Shown here one piece after another: positions 44,774 through 54,167 of a DNA stretch of 64,000 nucleotides. The notes under the pieces were generated by a model. The model ran no database searches, was not told where the DNA came from, and was given only the letters and a program-made list of their open reading frames with translations. Each line of letters opens with the position of its first letter. The stretch's first letter is position 1. Origin of the DNA: Methylocystis parvus OBBP (GTDB lineage: Bacteria > Pseudomonadota > Alphaproteobacteria > Rhizobiales > Beijerinckiaceae); the NCBI RefSeq assembly GCF_027571405.1, contig NZ_CP092968.1:868001-932000 (forward strand). The letters are read 5' to 3'. A program made the position numbers and the translations under genes.

Positions 44774-46990
44774 CTATTTGCTCTGGAGATTCCATATCGA
44801 AGACCAGCCTTCTTGCAAGCCCTCGTGGGCCAGCCTGGAATATCGTTGCCCCATCGCCACATAGAGCGCAGGCCAAGCGCCGGGTAGCGTTTGAGCGAGG
44901 GCTTCGGCGCGCGCCGCGGCGGCGTCGAAGCGGCCTGATTCATATTCCTCGCGCATGGCGTCGTGCGCTGTGCGCCAGCGCATATACGCTTCGGTCCGGG
45001 CCGTCTCTGAGTCCCCCGCAAGCGCGAAAACATGAGTCGGCTCGCTGCGCCCGACCACGATGATGCGCCCAAGATCGAGCCACGCCATGTCCGGAACGGC
45101 GTCGCGAATGACGCTTGAAACAATGATGTCCGTCGCGAAAGCCTTGCTCGCCCCCTCGAGCCGCGAGGCGAGATTCACATTGTCGCCGAGGATCGAATAA
45201 TCGAAGCGGCGGATAGAGCCCATATTGCCGACGCTGGCCGGGCCGAGATGGAGACCGAGCCCCATGGCCGCCTCCTTGTGCGGACGCCCCTCCGCCTCGG
45301 CCCAGCGCGCGCGCTCCGAGTTGAACTGCAACATCGCCGCACGCATGGCGAGAGCGGCCCCGACGGCCTTGCGCGGATGATCCGCAATGTCGAGCGGCGC
45401 GTTCCAGAAGGCGAGAATGGCGTCGCCCATATATTTGTCGACCGTCCCCTCGCATTCGAGAATGGCGTCGGTCATGGGCGTCAGATAGTCATTCATGAAC
45501 TGGGTGAGTTCGCGCGCGCTCAAGCCTTCCGAAATGCCCGAGAAGTTGCGCAGATCCGAAAAGAGCACGGTCAGTTCGCGCGTCTCGCCGCCCAGCACCA
45601 GCCGCTCGGGATGCTCCGCGATGCGGTCGACGACCGCCGGCGCGACGAATTTGCCGAAAGCGCGGCGCACCTGCCGCCGTGCGAGGATTTCGCTTCGCCA
45701 CAGCGTCACCGCGCCGACCACATAGGAGCCGACGATGACCAGGCTCGGATAGGCGGGATCGATCAGCAATCCCTGCTTTTCGAAGAGATAGAACGCCCCC
45801 CCGAAAAGCCCCGCGACGGCGAGCGGCGCAAAGGCGGCGGAGACGAGCGGCGGCGCGACGAACAGAAGCGGCATGGTCAACGCGAAGGCGATAATCGCGA
45901 CGACATATTCGAGCCCCGGCGCCCAATCGGGCCGCGACAGCAGCGCGCCGGTCGTCAGCGACTCGACGATTTGCGCATGGACGTCGACGCCGGGGACCAC
46001 GGGTTCGAGCGGCGTGGCGCGCACGTCGCCGAGACCGACGGCGAGCGCGCCGACGAAGATGATGCGTCCCTCTATCTCGCTTCGCGCGACCTTGTTCTCG
46101 AGCACCGCTTTTGCGGAAACGTTGCGCGCGGGCGTCGAAAATGTGTAGCGCGGGCGAACGTCGGAGGCCGGCCCCGTCGCGATCTGAAACGCGCCGACCT
46201 TCACGGCGTTGACGCCCGTCTGCGCGCCGTACGCAGTCTCGCCGCTGGCGTTGGAGGAGCGGATGACGACGCTCTGCTCGCCTTGCGCGACGCGGAGCGC
46301 CTCCAGCGCCAGCGACGGCGCGATGGAGGCGCCGACGCGCGTGAGCAACGGCACGCGCCGCACCACGAGGTCGCGATCCGGTATCCAATTGGTCGCGCCG
46401 AGCCCCTGCGCATTGGCGGCGAGGGCCGGCAGCGGCAGCACGACGGCGGGAAAAGCGTAAAGGAAGGGCGCGGGCGCGTCGCCGGCGGCGACGAGCCCGG
46501 CTTTCGCCGGATACTCTTTTGCGCCCTCCATGGCCAAGGTCGCGCCCAGCACCACGGGCGCATCGCGCAGAGCGTTTGCGAGAACGGCGTCACTGTCGGG
46601 CGTCTTGGCGATCAGCCTGGAGACGTCCGCGCGAAGTTTGGCGTCGGGCAGCGCATCGACCAGCATCCTTGCGCTGGCGTGGTCCGGCTCCGAAAAGATG
46701 AAGTCGAAGGCGATGGCGGCGGCGCCGAGTTCGCGCAATCTTTCGACAAGCTGCGCGACGCGCGTTCTCGGCCACGGCCATTGGCCGAAAGCCTTCAGGC
46801 TCTCTTCGTCGACGCCGACGACGCGCGCCGGCGTCTCGGGATCATAGGCGCGCGGCGAGAGACGCTGAAATTCGTCGAAGACGAGATTGCGCAGATCGTC
46901 GAGACGGCGCGGCTGCAGCGCGCCCCACGGCAGCACGAGCGCCGCCGCGAGCAACGTTGCGAAGAGAAAGACCCACTTACGCTTGAGCAT
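44774..46990 (-). CDS. CHASE2-domain adenylate/guanylate cyclase
   Basis: 738 residues. The N-terminal membrane helix (about 6-26) is followed by a periplasmic CHASE2 sensor (about 30-350, e.g. VVGVDEESLKAFGQWPWPRT and RIIFVGALAVGLGDV). Three membrane helices follow (about 360-440), then a cytoplasmic class III cyclase (about 465-655). The cyclase has the metal Asp in LFSDLRNFSGISEGL and the VDKYMGDAILAFW block; the Lys there is typical of adenylate rather than guanylate cyclases. A 70-residue helical tail ends the protein. It is downstream of the FecR and TPR-barrel genes on the same strand with a 38-base gap. Confidence 0.93.
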   Translation of the reverse strand: MLKRKWVFLFATLLAAALVLPWGALQPRRLDDLRNLVFDEFQRLSPRAYDPETPARVVGVDEESLKAFGQWPWPRTRVAQLVERLRELGAAAIAFDFIFSEPDHASARMLVDALPDAKLRADVSRLIAKTPDSDAVLANALRDAPVVLGATLAMEGAKEYPAKAGLVAAGDAPAPFLYAFPAVVLPLPALAANAQGLGATNWIPDRDLVVRRVPLLTRVGASIAPSLALEALRVAQGEQSVVIRSSNASGETAYGAQTGVNAVKVGAFQIATGPASDVRPRYTFSTPARNVSAKAVLENKVARSEIEGRIIFVGALAVGLGDVRATPLEPVVPGVDVHAQIVESLTTGALLSRPDWAPGLEYVVAIIAFALTMPLLFVAPPLVSAAFAPLAVAGLFGGAFYLFEKQGLLIDPAYPSLVIVGSYVVGAVTLWRSEILARRQVRRAFGKFVAPAVVDRIAEHPERLVLGGETRELTVLFSDLRNFSGISEGLSARELTQFMNDYLTPMTDAILECEGTVDKYMGDAILAFWNAPLDIADHPRKAVGAALAMRAAMLQFNSERARWAEAEGRPHKEAAMGLGLHLGPASVGNMGSIRRFDYSILGDNVNLASRLEGASKAFATDIIVSSVIRDAVPDMAWLDLGRIIVVGRSEPTHVFALAGDSETARTEAYMRWRTAHDAMREEYESGRFDAAAARAEALAQTLPGAWPALYVAMGQRYSRLAHEGLQEGWSSIWNLQSK

Positions 46991-47028
46991 TCAGCAACCG
47001 GGCGGCGCGCCGCGCGCCGGCGACGATT

Positions 47029-47874
47029 TCAGCGCCATTGCTCTTCGCCCGGATATTCCGGGTAATATTCCTGTTCCTCGACGACGACGGGCGGCGCCGG
47101 CTGGTTCTCGACATTGGTGCGGCTCTGCACGATGGCGTTGCCGGCCCAGACCGGCCCGAGCGCATCGAGGCCCGGCGAGGGCTCGACGCTTGGCGGAGGC
47201 GTGTCGCCCAGCGCAAAATTCGCGTCTGAATTTTTCGGCTTCACCTTTGCGCCGCCCGACTGGCCGATCTGGCTCGCCATCTGCGCATTGAGCGAGGCGA
47301 TCGTCTCTCCCGGCACGCGGAACGGCTCGGAGACGCCGCCGCTGCGGGCGCAGACGCCAAAGCCGGGCCGGTTCAGGGTCTGCGAGCCCCCTGCACCAGC
47401 GACCTCGGCCACGCCGTTCTGATGGACGATGAGCGCCTCGCATTCGCCTCCGATGCGCACGAGCACGGAGCCGCCGCGCACGCCGATGGAGGCGGTCGGG
47501 GTCTTCAGCGTCGCGCCGGAGCCATGGCTCACGCCGCCGCCGACGAAGCGCATCACGCCCTTGGCGACGCTGACGCCCTGGCTGCCGTTCGAGCCGTTAT
47601 AGACGAAGTCGTCTATGACGACCGAGCTGTTGCGGCCAACCGTCATCGTTGAACTGTCGTTGAAGACGATCTGCGCGCTGCCCGCGCCGGTCGTCTCGAT
47701 GCGCTCGCGCTTTTCAACCCCGAGCCCCACCGCAAGCGGACGCTTCGCGGCGCCGGGGGGCGTGCCATGGGCCGCAACGTTGACGGCGCCGACATTGCCG
47801 ACCTTTTCCGCGGCCGCGGGAAAAGCCGCGAGCGCGAAGGCGGAGGCGAGCGGGAGAAGGGAGATCTTTTTCAT
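47029..47874 (-). CDS. periplasmic FecR-domain protein
   Basis: 281 residues: signal peptide (1-22, ending AAA-E), then a FecR domain at about 45-165. The RIETTGAGSAQIVFNDSSTM, GRNSSVVIDDFVYNG and TPTASIGVRGGSVLVRIG blocks define it. The C-terminal 110 residues are Pro/Gln-rich and disordered. Unlike classic FecR there is no N-terminal cytoplasmic anti-sigma region or membrane helix, so this is the free periplasmic type. It sits between the TPR-barrel and CHASE2 cyclase genes, 12 and 38 bases from each. Confidence 0.9.
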   Translation of the reverse strand: MKKISLLPLASAFALAAFPAAAEKVGNVGAVNVAAHGTPPGAAKRPLAVGLGVEKRERIETTGAGSAQIVFNDSSTMTVGRNSSVVIDDFVYNGSNGSQGVSVAKGVMRFVGGGVSHGSGATLKTPTASIGVRGGSVLVRIGGECEALIVHQNGVAEVAGAGGSQTLNRPGFGVCARSGGVSEPFRVPGETIASLNAQMASQIGQSGGAKVKPKNSDANFALGDTPPPSVEPSPGLDALGPVWAGNAIVQSRTNVENQPAPPVVVEEQEYYPEYPGEEQWR

Positions 47875-47886
47875 CGCGTCTCTCCC

Positions 47887-49227
47887 TTAGAACCGGGCCG
47901 TGGGGCCGAAGGAGACGGCCACATTATGCATCTTGAAATTCGGAATGTTCGAGTCGTTGCGCAGGAATTCGAGATTGCCGGCGAAACCGAAAGTCTGCGT
48001 CACCGGCGCATCGAGCATGAGGCCATAGGTCCAGGCGGCGTCATGACGCGCGACGAAAGGATTGACCAGCGGATTGGCTTTGTCGAAAGCGAGATTGGTG
48101 AAGCGCGCATAAGGCGCGATGGTCCAGCGCTGCGCGATCATCGGATGCGGCGGGCTGACCTCGAAACGCGCCATCGCCTGCACGTCGACCTGATCCGAAC
48201 TCTGCGCCGCATAGCCGGCCGTCGCGCGCGAATAGGCGACGCGTCCGTCGAGGCGCACGCCGTCCAGAACGCGATAGGAGCCGCTGACATAACCGGTCAC
48301 GACGTCGCCCGTGGCGAGCGTCGAGAGCGTCGCATAAGGCGACACGCCGAAGATGGAGCGGCCCGGATCGACCCAAAGGCCGCGCCATTCCGCGCCGGGC
48401 TCCAGCCAGAAATCGGGATTGACGTCCGCCCGCACGCTCGCGCCGGCGCCGCCGGTGTTGAGGTAATTGTTGGAGCCGAGCATGGAGACCGCGCCCGTCA
48501 GATAGGGACGCACCGACAGATTGTTGAACAGCGTCTGCGGAATGAAGAAGCGCGGGCCGGTCGTCGCCGAGAAGAGCATGACGCTGTATTGCGGCAGGTT
48601 GAACTGCTGCGTGGCGTAGCCCGTCAGCTTCGTCTCCAGCCGGTCGCCGCGCTGGCCGCCGAATTCATATTCGTGCGACGCCTGGATGAGCTGGAACGAA
48701 TTCAGGTCGGCCTTTTGCGGCGCGGCCGAAGCCAGGCCGACGCCGCCAACCTGGAACAGATTGTTGGCTGGAAAATAATTGGCGTTGGACTGGCCGCGCA
48801 GGCCGACATGCATGCGCACCGAGATGCGGCTGATCTGCGTGCGCTTCTCGATGTCGGGAAGCTGCGCGTCGATCTGCGCGGTCTGGACCGCGTCGAGGTC
48901 GCCCGCCGCCTTCGCCGCTTTCAGATGCTGGGCCGCGACCTCCCAGGCGCCGAGCCGCGCATAGAGGAAACCTAATTCCTTGCGGGCGCGGGAAAGCTGC
49001 GGATTGAACATCAGCAGGCGCTCGAGCGCGCCGACGCCGGCCTCGTAATCGCGCATTTCCGTCGTCACCACGACGAAGCGATAGGTGGCCTCGTAATCTT
49101 CCGGATGCGCCTGAATGCGCGCGGCGAGCTGGTCGCGCGCGGCGCGCATGTCCTGCGCCATGGCCGGGGCGCAAAGAGCGGCGGCGACAAGGAGCCCGCC
49201 CAGCGCCTTCAATGGATTTCTTTTCAT
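47887..49227 (-). CDS. TPR plus outer-membrane beta-barrel protein
   Basis: 446 residues: signal peptide (1-24, ending AMA-Q), two to three TPR units (about 28-130, with QLSRARKELGFLYARLGAWE), then a beta-rich C-terminal half with alternating strands ending VAVSFGPTARF, a typical outer-membrane-protein terminal Phe. Proteins of this build form outer-membrane pores or secretion/assembly ports. First gene of the FecR/CHASE2 operon. The ATG at 49227 is the signal-peptide start; the longer frame is not coding-like. Confidence 0.85.
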   Translation of the reverse strand: MKRNPLKALGGLLVAAALCAPAMAQDMRAARDQLAARIQAHPEDYEATYRFVVVTTEMRDYEAGVGALERLLMFNPQLSRARKELGFLYARLGAWEVAAQHLKAAKAAGDLDAVQTAQIDAQLPDIEKRTQISRISVRMHVGLRGQSNANYFPANNLFQVGGVGLASAAPQKADLNSFQLIQASHEYEFGGQRGDRLETKLTGYATQQFNLPQYSVMLFSATTGPRFFIPQTLFNNLSVRPYLTGAVSMLGSNNYLNTGGAGASVRADVNPDFWLEPGAEWRGLWVDPGRSIFGVSPYATLSTLATGDVVTGYVSGSYRVLDGVRLDGRVAYSRATAGYAAQSSDQVDVQAMARFEVSPPHPMIAQRWTIAPYARFTNLAFDKANPLVNPFVARHDAAWTYGLMLDAPVTQTFGFAGNLEFLRNDSNIPNFKMHNVAVSFGPTARF

Positions 49228-49424
49228 CGACAACGAACGCGCCCCCAAACAATGCACCAGCGACGATGAAGCTGACTCAAAGCATTCGGCGCGGCAAGCG
49301 GAGGCGATTCGCGCCCCATTCATCGAGACATGGCAATAACCATTTGTAAATAAATCGCTATTGCTAGGCAGACCACTCCGATCCGCGTTTGTGAACGCCA
49401 GGAAACAATCCCGGACTGTTGCAG

Positions 49425-49862
49425 CTAAACAACAGGCTCGCTAGGGATTTTCGACTTTTCGGCGAGACGAAGGACGGTCGCGCTCCGCTGCTCGGACGCC
49501 GACGGCGGCGGCGCGAGCCGCGTTTCGAGCGCGCGGTTCGTCCGGCGTCCAAACGGCGCGAGGCCCCGGCGGCGCGCGAAGATGGAACTCGTCCGGCGGG
49601 GGCCGCGCGACGGGCCCTGGGCCAGCAATCTGCGCAACACCACGAACAAATCCGCGGCCTCGCCGGCGGCGCCGGCGGAAACGGCCGTGCGAATGTCGGC
49701 GACGATCTTGGCGCGCGCCACGGCCGGCGACCGCCGCGCGCGGCAATATTTGGAAAGCAGGCGCTCGTGCTTCTTGCTTGGGGTCACGCCGAGCATGATT
49801 TCATGCGGCGCGAGGCCCGCAATGTCGGCGCAGCGCTCGATGGGCGTCAATTGAGCGAACAT
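49425..49862 (-). CDS. hypothetical basic protein
   Basis: 145 residues. The N-terminal 80 residues (MFAQLTPIERCADIAGLAPH, then KKHERLLSKY and a helical VSAGAAGEAADLFVVLRRLL) look like a real folded domain. The C-terminal 60 are Arg/Pro-rich and poorly ordered. AGGGAG lies six bases before the ATG at 49862. No family recognised. It lies upstream of the TPR-FecR-CHASE2 operon on the same strand but 198 bases away. Confidence 0.5.
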   Translation of the reverse strand: MFAQLTPIERCADIAGLAPHEIMLGVTPSKKHERLLSKYCRARRSPAVARAKIVADIRTAVSAGAAGEAADLFVVLRRLLAQGPSRGPRRTSSIFARRRGLAPFGRRTNRALETRLAPPPSASEQRSATVLRLAEKSKIPSEPVV

Positions 49863-49979
49863 TCGCGTCTCCCTCATGACCGAGACGTCTGTCTCGTGAG
49901 ATGGGGCGAGGCTACAAAATGGCGAGGGCTTCGTTTGTGCGCGGGCGCACGCGCAAATTCTAAATCGCCAAAGGAAGCG

Positions 49980-50771
49980 TCAGAGAGGTTTTCGGGCCGC
50001 GATGAAAACCGAGACGCCAAAGCGACGAATAAACGGCGCTCTCTCCAGAAGGGGGATCAGCGCCTGATATCGTTTAATTGCCCCCGCCGGCAGCCAGGCG
50101 TGGACCTCCAGCACCGGCCAGACAAAGTCCGCCTGTTCTATGATAAAACCAGCGGCCTCGACCAAATCTCGCAACTCTCCCGGCCAATAATTGCGGGCAT
50201 GCATGAAGCGTTGCCCGACGCTCGATGGAAGCCAGGGCAGGAAGGGAACGGGCCAGGGCAACTGAATTTCCCCGATATGTCCGCCATGGCCCTCGAAGGG
50301 AAACCAGCGGTTGGGACTCATGACGATCAGACGGCCGCCCGGCCGCAAGACCCGCAGAATTTCCGCAAGCGACGTCATCTCGTCACGAACATGCTCGAGC
50401 ACTTCATTGACGAGCGCGCCATCGAACATGTCGTCTTCAAAGGGGAGATGATCCACCGGGACGTGCTGGAAGGTGAGCGACCCCGAATCCTGAAAGCGGT
50501 TGCGAGCCTCTTCTATTCGTTCCGCGACGACGTCCACCCCGTCAGCGCGCGACGCGCCACGTTCAACGAGCGCGGATGTATAGCTGCCATCGGCGCAGCC
50601 ATAATCCAGCCAGCGGCCTTTGACAGGTCCCAGCGCCTCGATCTTGCCGATCCGGTAGGTGAGATTGAGAGGCGCCGCCGTCGAGGCGCCGGGCGGAAAG
50701 TAACCCACAATTCTCGCGTGAGCCGGCTGACTCAAAGCTGGGTTTTCCGTGTGAATTCGACCGCTCGCCAT
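49980..50771 (-). CDS. SAM-dependent methyltransferase (type 11)
   Basis: 263 residues with a Rossmann methyltransferase core: motif I WLDYGCADGSYTSAL, post-I GVDVV, motif LPFEDDMFDGALVNEVLEHV and RVLRPGGRLIVMSPN. The C-terminal PFLPWLPSSVGQRFMHARNY region is a lid specific to a subset thought to act on sugar or lipid-linked substrates (weak inference). GGAG lies eight bases before the ATG at 50771, which decides the start. A lone gene. Confidence 0.88.
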   Translation of the reverse strand: MASGRIHTENPALSQPAHARIVGYFPPGASTAAPLNLTYRIGKIEALGPVKGRWLDYGCADGSYTSALVERGASRADGVDVVAERIEEARNRFQDSGSLTFQHVPVDHLPFEDDMFDGALVNEVLEHVRDEMTSLAEILRVLRPGGRLIVMSPNRWFPFEGHGGHIGEIQLPWPVPFLPWLPSSVGQRFMHARNYWPGELRDLVEAAGFIIEQADFVWPVLEVHAWLPAGAIKRYQALIPLLERAPFIRRFGVSVFIAARKPL

Positions 50772-50921
50772 GTCGCCAACTCCCAAAATATCGATTAAGG
50801 GAGCAGTTTTCTTTCGAATAAAAACTGTGTCAAGCTTAGGCGTTGATTTTACAAGCTATAACTTGTCTGATTACTTCAAAATAGCGCACCTTCATTGCGA
50901 CGCGCGCCACAATTATCTTGG

Positions 50922-51695
50922 CTACTCCGCCGCGTTCATCGCATCCTTCACGCGCTTCTCGAGCACGCTCGGCCGCAGCAGCACCAGCCCGCCGCGCACC
51001 TTCTCCGCGAGCCCCTCCTCCGACATGGCGCCGAGTTCGCGGCTGACCTGCTCGCGCCGGCAGCCGATGCGGGCGGCGAGATCGTGCTGAAAAGGCGGCG
51101 GCGAGACGATGGCCTGCCCGTCATGCCCCTTGCGCGGAACGGACATGCGCAGAAGCTCCGAATAGAGCCGGTGGCGCAGATCGAGCACGGAGCGCTCGAA
51201 CAGCCTCACATTGAGTTCGCGCACGCGCGCGGTGAGGAGGCGCAGGAGCCTGTCGCTGATCTCCGGCGAATGCAGCGCGATTTCCTTGAAGACCGTCGGC
51301 GGCACGAGCAGAAGCTCGGCGTTGGTGAGCGCCGTGACGTTGGCCGAGCGCTTGGCGCCGTCGATCGCCGCCATCTCGCCGAAAAACTTGCCCGAGCTGA
51401 AGTCGCCGAGGATCATCTCCTTGCCGGCGGCGGTGCGGACGAGAACGCGCACGTCTCCCGAGACGATGAAATAAACGTCAGTCGAGGGATCGTCGAAGTC
51501 GAGGACGAGTTCCCCCTCGGAATAGCGCTTGCGCACGCATTGGCGCCCGAAAGTCTCGGCGCGCGCCGGGTCGAGACCGGCGAAGAAAGGTATTCCGTCG
51601 AACACGGACAAGGCGGGAGGCTCCAGTGGCGGAAGTACGGAACGGCGCGATAGTGACGCCAAACTTTGCCGCCGTCGAGGGGAGAAGCATCGCAT
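50922..51695 (-). CDS. Crp/Fnr-family transcriptional regulator
   Basis: About 257 residues. The cyclic-nucleotide-binding beta roll (about 33-145) includes GKFFGEMAAIDGAKRSANVTAL-type blocks (FFGEMAAIDGAKRSANV): E and the R-S/A contact residues for cAMP are conserved. The C-terminal helix-turn-helix reads QHDLAARIGCRREQVSRELG. It has no Fnr cysteines, so it is a cAMP-type sensor rather than an oxygen sensor. With a CHASE2 adenylate cyclase encoded 4 kb away, it is a plausible receptor of that cAMP (inference). The start is uncertain: residues 1-25 are Arg-rich and may be non-coding. Confidence 0.88.
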   Translation of the reverse strand: MRCFSPRRRQSLASLSRRSVLPPLEPPALSVFDGIPFFAGLDPARAETFGRQCVRKRYSEGELVLDFDDPSTDVYFIVSGDVRVLVRTAAGKEMILGDFSSGKFFGEMAAIDGAKRSANVTALTNAELLLVPPTVFKEIALHSPEISDRLLRLLTARVRELNVRLFERSVLDLRHRLYSELLRMSVPRKGHDGQAIVSPPPFQHDLAARIGCRREQVSRELGAMSEEGLAEKVRGGLVLLRPSVLEKRVKDAMNAAE

Positions 51696-51784
51696 CTTAC
51701 GAACCAGTGAAGAGACTCTTTCACTAAGCGCAGACTCGGCCGGACGCTCTGGCGCCCCGGCCCGAACCGGGCGACAATCCAGCG

Positions 51785-52735
51785 ATGACCCTGCGGCTCG
51801 CGACATTCAATCTGGAGAATTTGGACTTCGCCCCGAGCCGCCGGGACGCTTTCGAAGCGCGCCGCGCCGCCCTTCTGCCGATGTTCGAAGCCCTCGACGC
51901 GGACATTCTCTGCCTGCAGGAAGTCGGCGCTCAGAAGCCCCACAAGCATAGCGCCCGCGACTTCATCGCGCTCGACCGCCTGCTCGCGGGAACGCCCTAT
52001 GCCGGGTTCAGCCGCGCCAGCAGCGTCCGGCCGGGAACGGGCGCGCCCGCCGATGTGCACAATCTCGTCATTCTCAGCCGCTGGCCGATCTGCGCCGCCC
52101 GCCAGATCCATCACGACATCGCGCCGCGCTGGTCCTGGCCCCCGCCCCGCGACGGCGACGTCCAGCCCCCGCCGATCGTGATCGAATGGGACCGGCCGCT
52201 TCTCTATGCGGCGATCGAGCCGCCGTCCGGGCGCCGGCTGCATGTTCTCGACCTGCATCTGCGCGCCCCGCGCCCCGCCCCGGTCGCCACGGCCCGCGGC
52301 GAGGGCTCCAGCAAATCGCTGATCGAAGGCCAGTTCGTCGCCGCGCAGAAGCGTGAAGGTCAGGCGCTGGAGGCGCGGCTCTTCGTCGAGACGCTCTTCG
52401 ACGCCGACCCCGACGCCCTGATCGCGGTCTGCGGCGACTTCAACGCCGACGACCATGACGCGCCGACCCGGCTTCTCCGCGGCGGCGACAATGAGTTGCA
52501 GCAGGGCGCGCGGGCGCTGGCGCCCATGGAGGAGCGCGCGGAGCCGGGAAAGCGATATTCGGTGATCCATGCAGGCCGGCCGAAACTGATCGACCATATC
52601 TTGGCGTCGCCCGCGCTTGCGGCGGCATGGCGCGAGACGCGGATTCTCAACGAAGGGCTGGAGGACGAGGTTTTCGCCCGGGACCCGGTGCCGGGATCGC
52701 TGCACGCGGCGATCATCGCCGCTTTCGAGCTGTGA
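51785..52735 (+). CDS. endonuclease/exonuclease/phosphatase-family protein
   Basis: 316 residues of the EEP fold. Catalytic blocks: FNLENLDF (first Asn), CLQEVGAQ (Glu metal ligand), LHVLDLHLRAP, GDFNADDHD (Asp, Asn) and PKLIDHILAS (Asp-His). No signal peptide or membrane helix, so likely cytoplasmic. The family spans DNA-repair nucleases and lipid phosphatases; substrate not determinable. Its end overlaps the convergent MmcQ gene by 23 bases. Confidence 0.9.
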   Translation: MTLRLATFNLENLDFAPSRRDAFEARRAALLPMFEALDADILCLQEVGAQKPHKHSARDFIALDRLLAGTPYAGFSRASSVRPGTGAPADVHNLVILSRWPICAARQIHHDIAPRWSWPPPRDGDVQPPPIVIEWDRPLLYAAIEPPSGRRLHVLDLHLRAPRPAPVATARGEGSSKSLIEGQFVAAQKREGQALEARLFVETLFDADPDALIAVCGDFNADDHDAPTRLLRGGDNELQQGARALAPMEERAEPGKRYSVIHAGRPKLIDHILASPALAAAWRETRILNEGLEDEVFARDPVPGSLHAAIIAAFEL

Positions 52736-53099
52736 AACCCAGCGCGTCCAGTTTCAATTCGAGCCGCTTCTTCCCGGTGAGGCCGCTCGCGACGAGGCAA
52801 TGGGACTCGCGCAGATAATCTCGCAATTCGTCATCGGAGAGTCCCGGCGATCCGAAATGCTGAATCCAGCTCAATCCGCGCGACGCGAGATAGGGAGCCG
52901 GACGCAGGCCGGGGCGCTCACGCAACATCTCGAACGCCAGCGGACTGACCTTGAAACTATAAGCCGGCGCGCCATTCCCTCCCGCGCCGATGGCGAAGAC
53001 CTTGTCTCCCACCTTCCACACATGCGAACCGCCCCACTGCACGACATGATGCGCGGCGGGAAGCTTTCCGCAAAAAGCGTTGAACTCGTCATGAGTCAT
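52713..53099 (-). CDS. MmcQ/YjbR family protein
   Basis: 128 residues. The MmcQ-like fold is shown by MTHDEFNAFCGKLPAAHHVV, then GGSHVWKVGDKVFAI, FKVSPLAFEMLRERPG and ELRDYLRESH. Family members (YjbR) have a double-wing DNA-binding-like fold of unknown role. It overlaps the EEP gene tail-to-tail. Confidence 0.9.
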   Translation of the reverse strand: MTHDEFNAFCGKLPAAHHVVQWGGSHVWKVGDKVFAIGAGGNGAPAYSFKVSPLAFEMLRERPGLRPAPYLASRGLSWIQHFGSPGLSDDELRDYLRESHCLVASGLTGKKRLELKLDALGFTARKRR

Positions 53100-53120
53100 C
53101 GCAGCCTCCCATAAGCGCGG

Positions 53121-54167
53121 CTAGCCGTCGCGTCGCTCCCCGTCCATCCCAATCCGGTGCATCAGATAACACAGACAATCCAGCTTCACCGCGCGCGGAT
53201 CGATAGTGAGCATCGCCGGGATCGCCGCGCGCGACAGCCTGATCTCGCCGCCCGCATAATCGAAATATTCCCCCGGCTGCGCATCGTCGCCATCGCCCGG
53301 CAGGACGTCGAGCCTCATCCCGGACCGCGCGACGCCGAAGGAAGCGCCGGGCGTAAGTTCGCTGAAATTCAGATGATCGATGTCGGAGCGAAACATGAAA
53401 TCCGCCGGCGCGCCGTCGAAGGAAAAGCTTGCTTCGGCCGGCGGCTTCACGATGGCGCAAGTGCGCAGGATGTCGACGTCGTGCGGCGCCGGCGGATGGT
53501 CGGGCAGATGCGCGATCGATAGCGCCGCCTCCACAAGTTCAACGGCGTGCTGCGTCGCCGAGCCCGCGCCCGCCTTGCCGCATTCGACCGTGATCGCCGG
53601 ACAGAGATCGGCGAAGGCCGCCGCCTGCGTGCCGACAGGCCGCTGGAAATGCACGACGATGCGCGAGAAAAGCTGCGCAAGCGCGATGAATTTCGGCTCC
53701 AATCTCCTCACACAGGCGTAGTGCGGATTGAAGCCGGTATTGTTGTGAATGTCGATGCTCGCGAAGAGGCCGCGTCTTTTCGCGTAGTCATAGACCCATC
53801 GCGCCATCTCCGCCTGCGCTTCGCCGCAAAAGAGCGAGCCGGGCCAGACGCGATTATAATCGCGCTCATCGGGAAGCGTGCGGAGATTGGCCGCCGCCGC
53901 CCGAATATTGCCGACGAAGAACAAAAGCGCGCGCGGCAGGCCGCGCGCCGCATGCGCGCGCAAAACCTGCTGCATCGCATCGAGGCCGCTATATTCATTG
54001 CCGTGCAGCAAGGTCGAGACGAAAAGCGGATTGGGGTCCCGGCCGGGAAGATCGAACAGCGTCGGCCCGGGGAGAATGTCGACGAGCCTGTCGGCCGGAC
54101 AATCGAGAAAACCCGGCGGCAGTCGATCCATTACGGCGCAGGGCGCGTCGGTCACATCCATTCTCAT
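53121..54167 (-). CDS. M14-type zinc hydrolase (succinylglutamate desuccinylase/aspartoacylase family)
   Basis: 348 residues. Zinc ligands lie in LLHGNEYSGLDAMQQ (His-x-x-Glu), a third His in DIHNNTGFNPHYACV, and the catalytic Glu in ITVECGKAG. The C-terminal half is a beta-rich domain like that of AstE/AspA. It should remove an acyl or glutamyl group from an amino compound. The ATG at 54167 overlaps the stop of the GCS2 ligase (ATGA), so the two are translationally coupled. Confidence 0.85.
   Translation of the reverse strand: MRMDVTDAPCAVMDRLPPGFLDCPADRLVDILPGPTLFDLPGRDPNPLFVSTLLHGNEYSGLDAMQQVLRAHAARGLPRALLFFVGNIRAAAANLRTLPDERDYNRVWPGSLFCGEAQAEMARWVYDYAKRRGLFASIDIHNNTGFNPHYACVRRLEPKFIALAQLFSRIVVHFQRPVGTQAAAFADLCPAITVECGKAGAGSATQHAVELVEAALSIAHLPDHPPAPHDVDILRTCAIVKPPAEASFSFDGAPADFMFRSDIDHLNFSELTPGASFGVARSGMRLDVLPGDGDDAQPGEYFDYAGGEIRLSRAAIPAMLTIDPRAVKLDCLCYLMHRIGMDGERRDG

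Noticed and set aside
45248..47065. 605-residue plus-strand frame under the CHASE2 cyclase
   Set aside because: Shadow; rich in Arg, His and Gln, lacking start signals.
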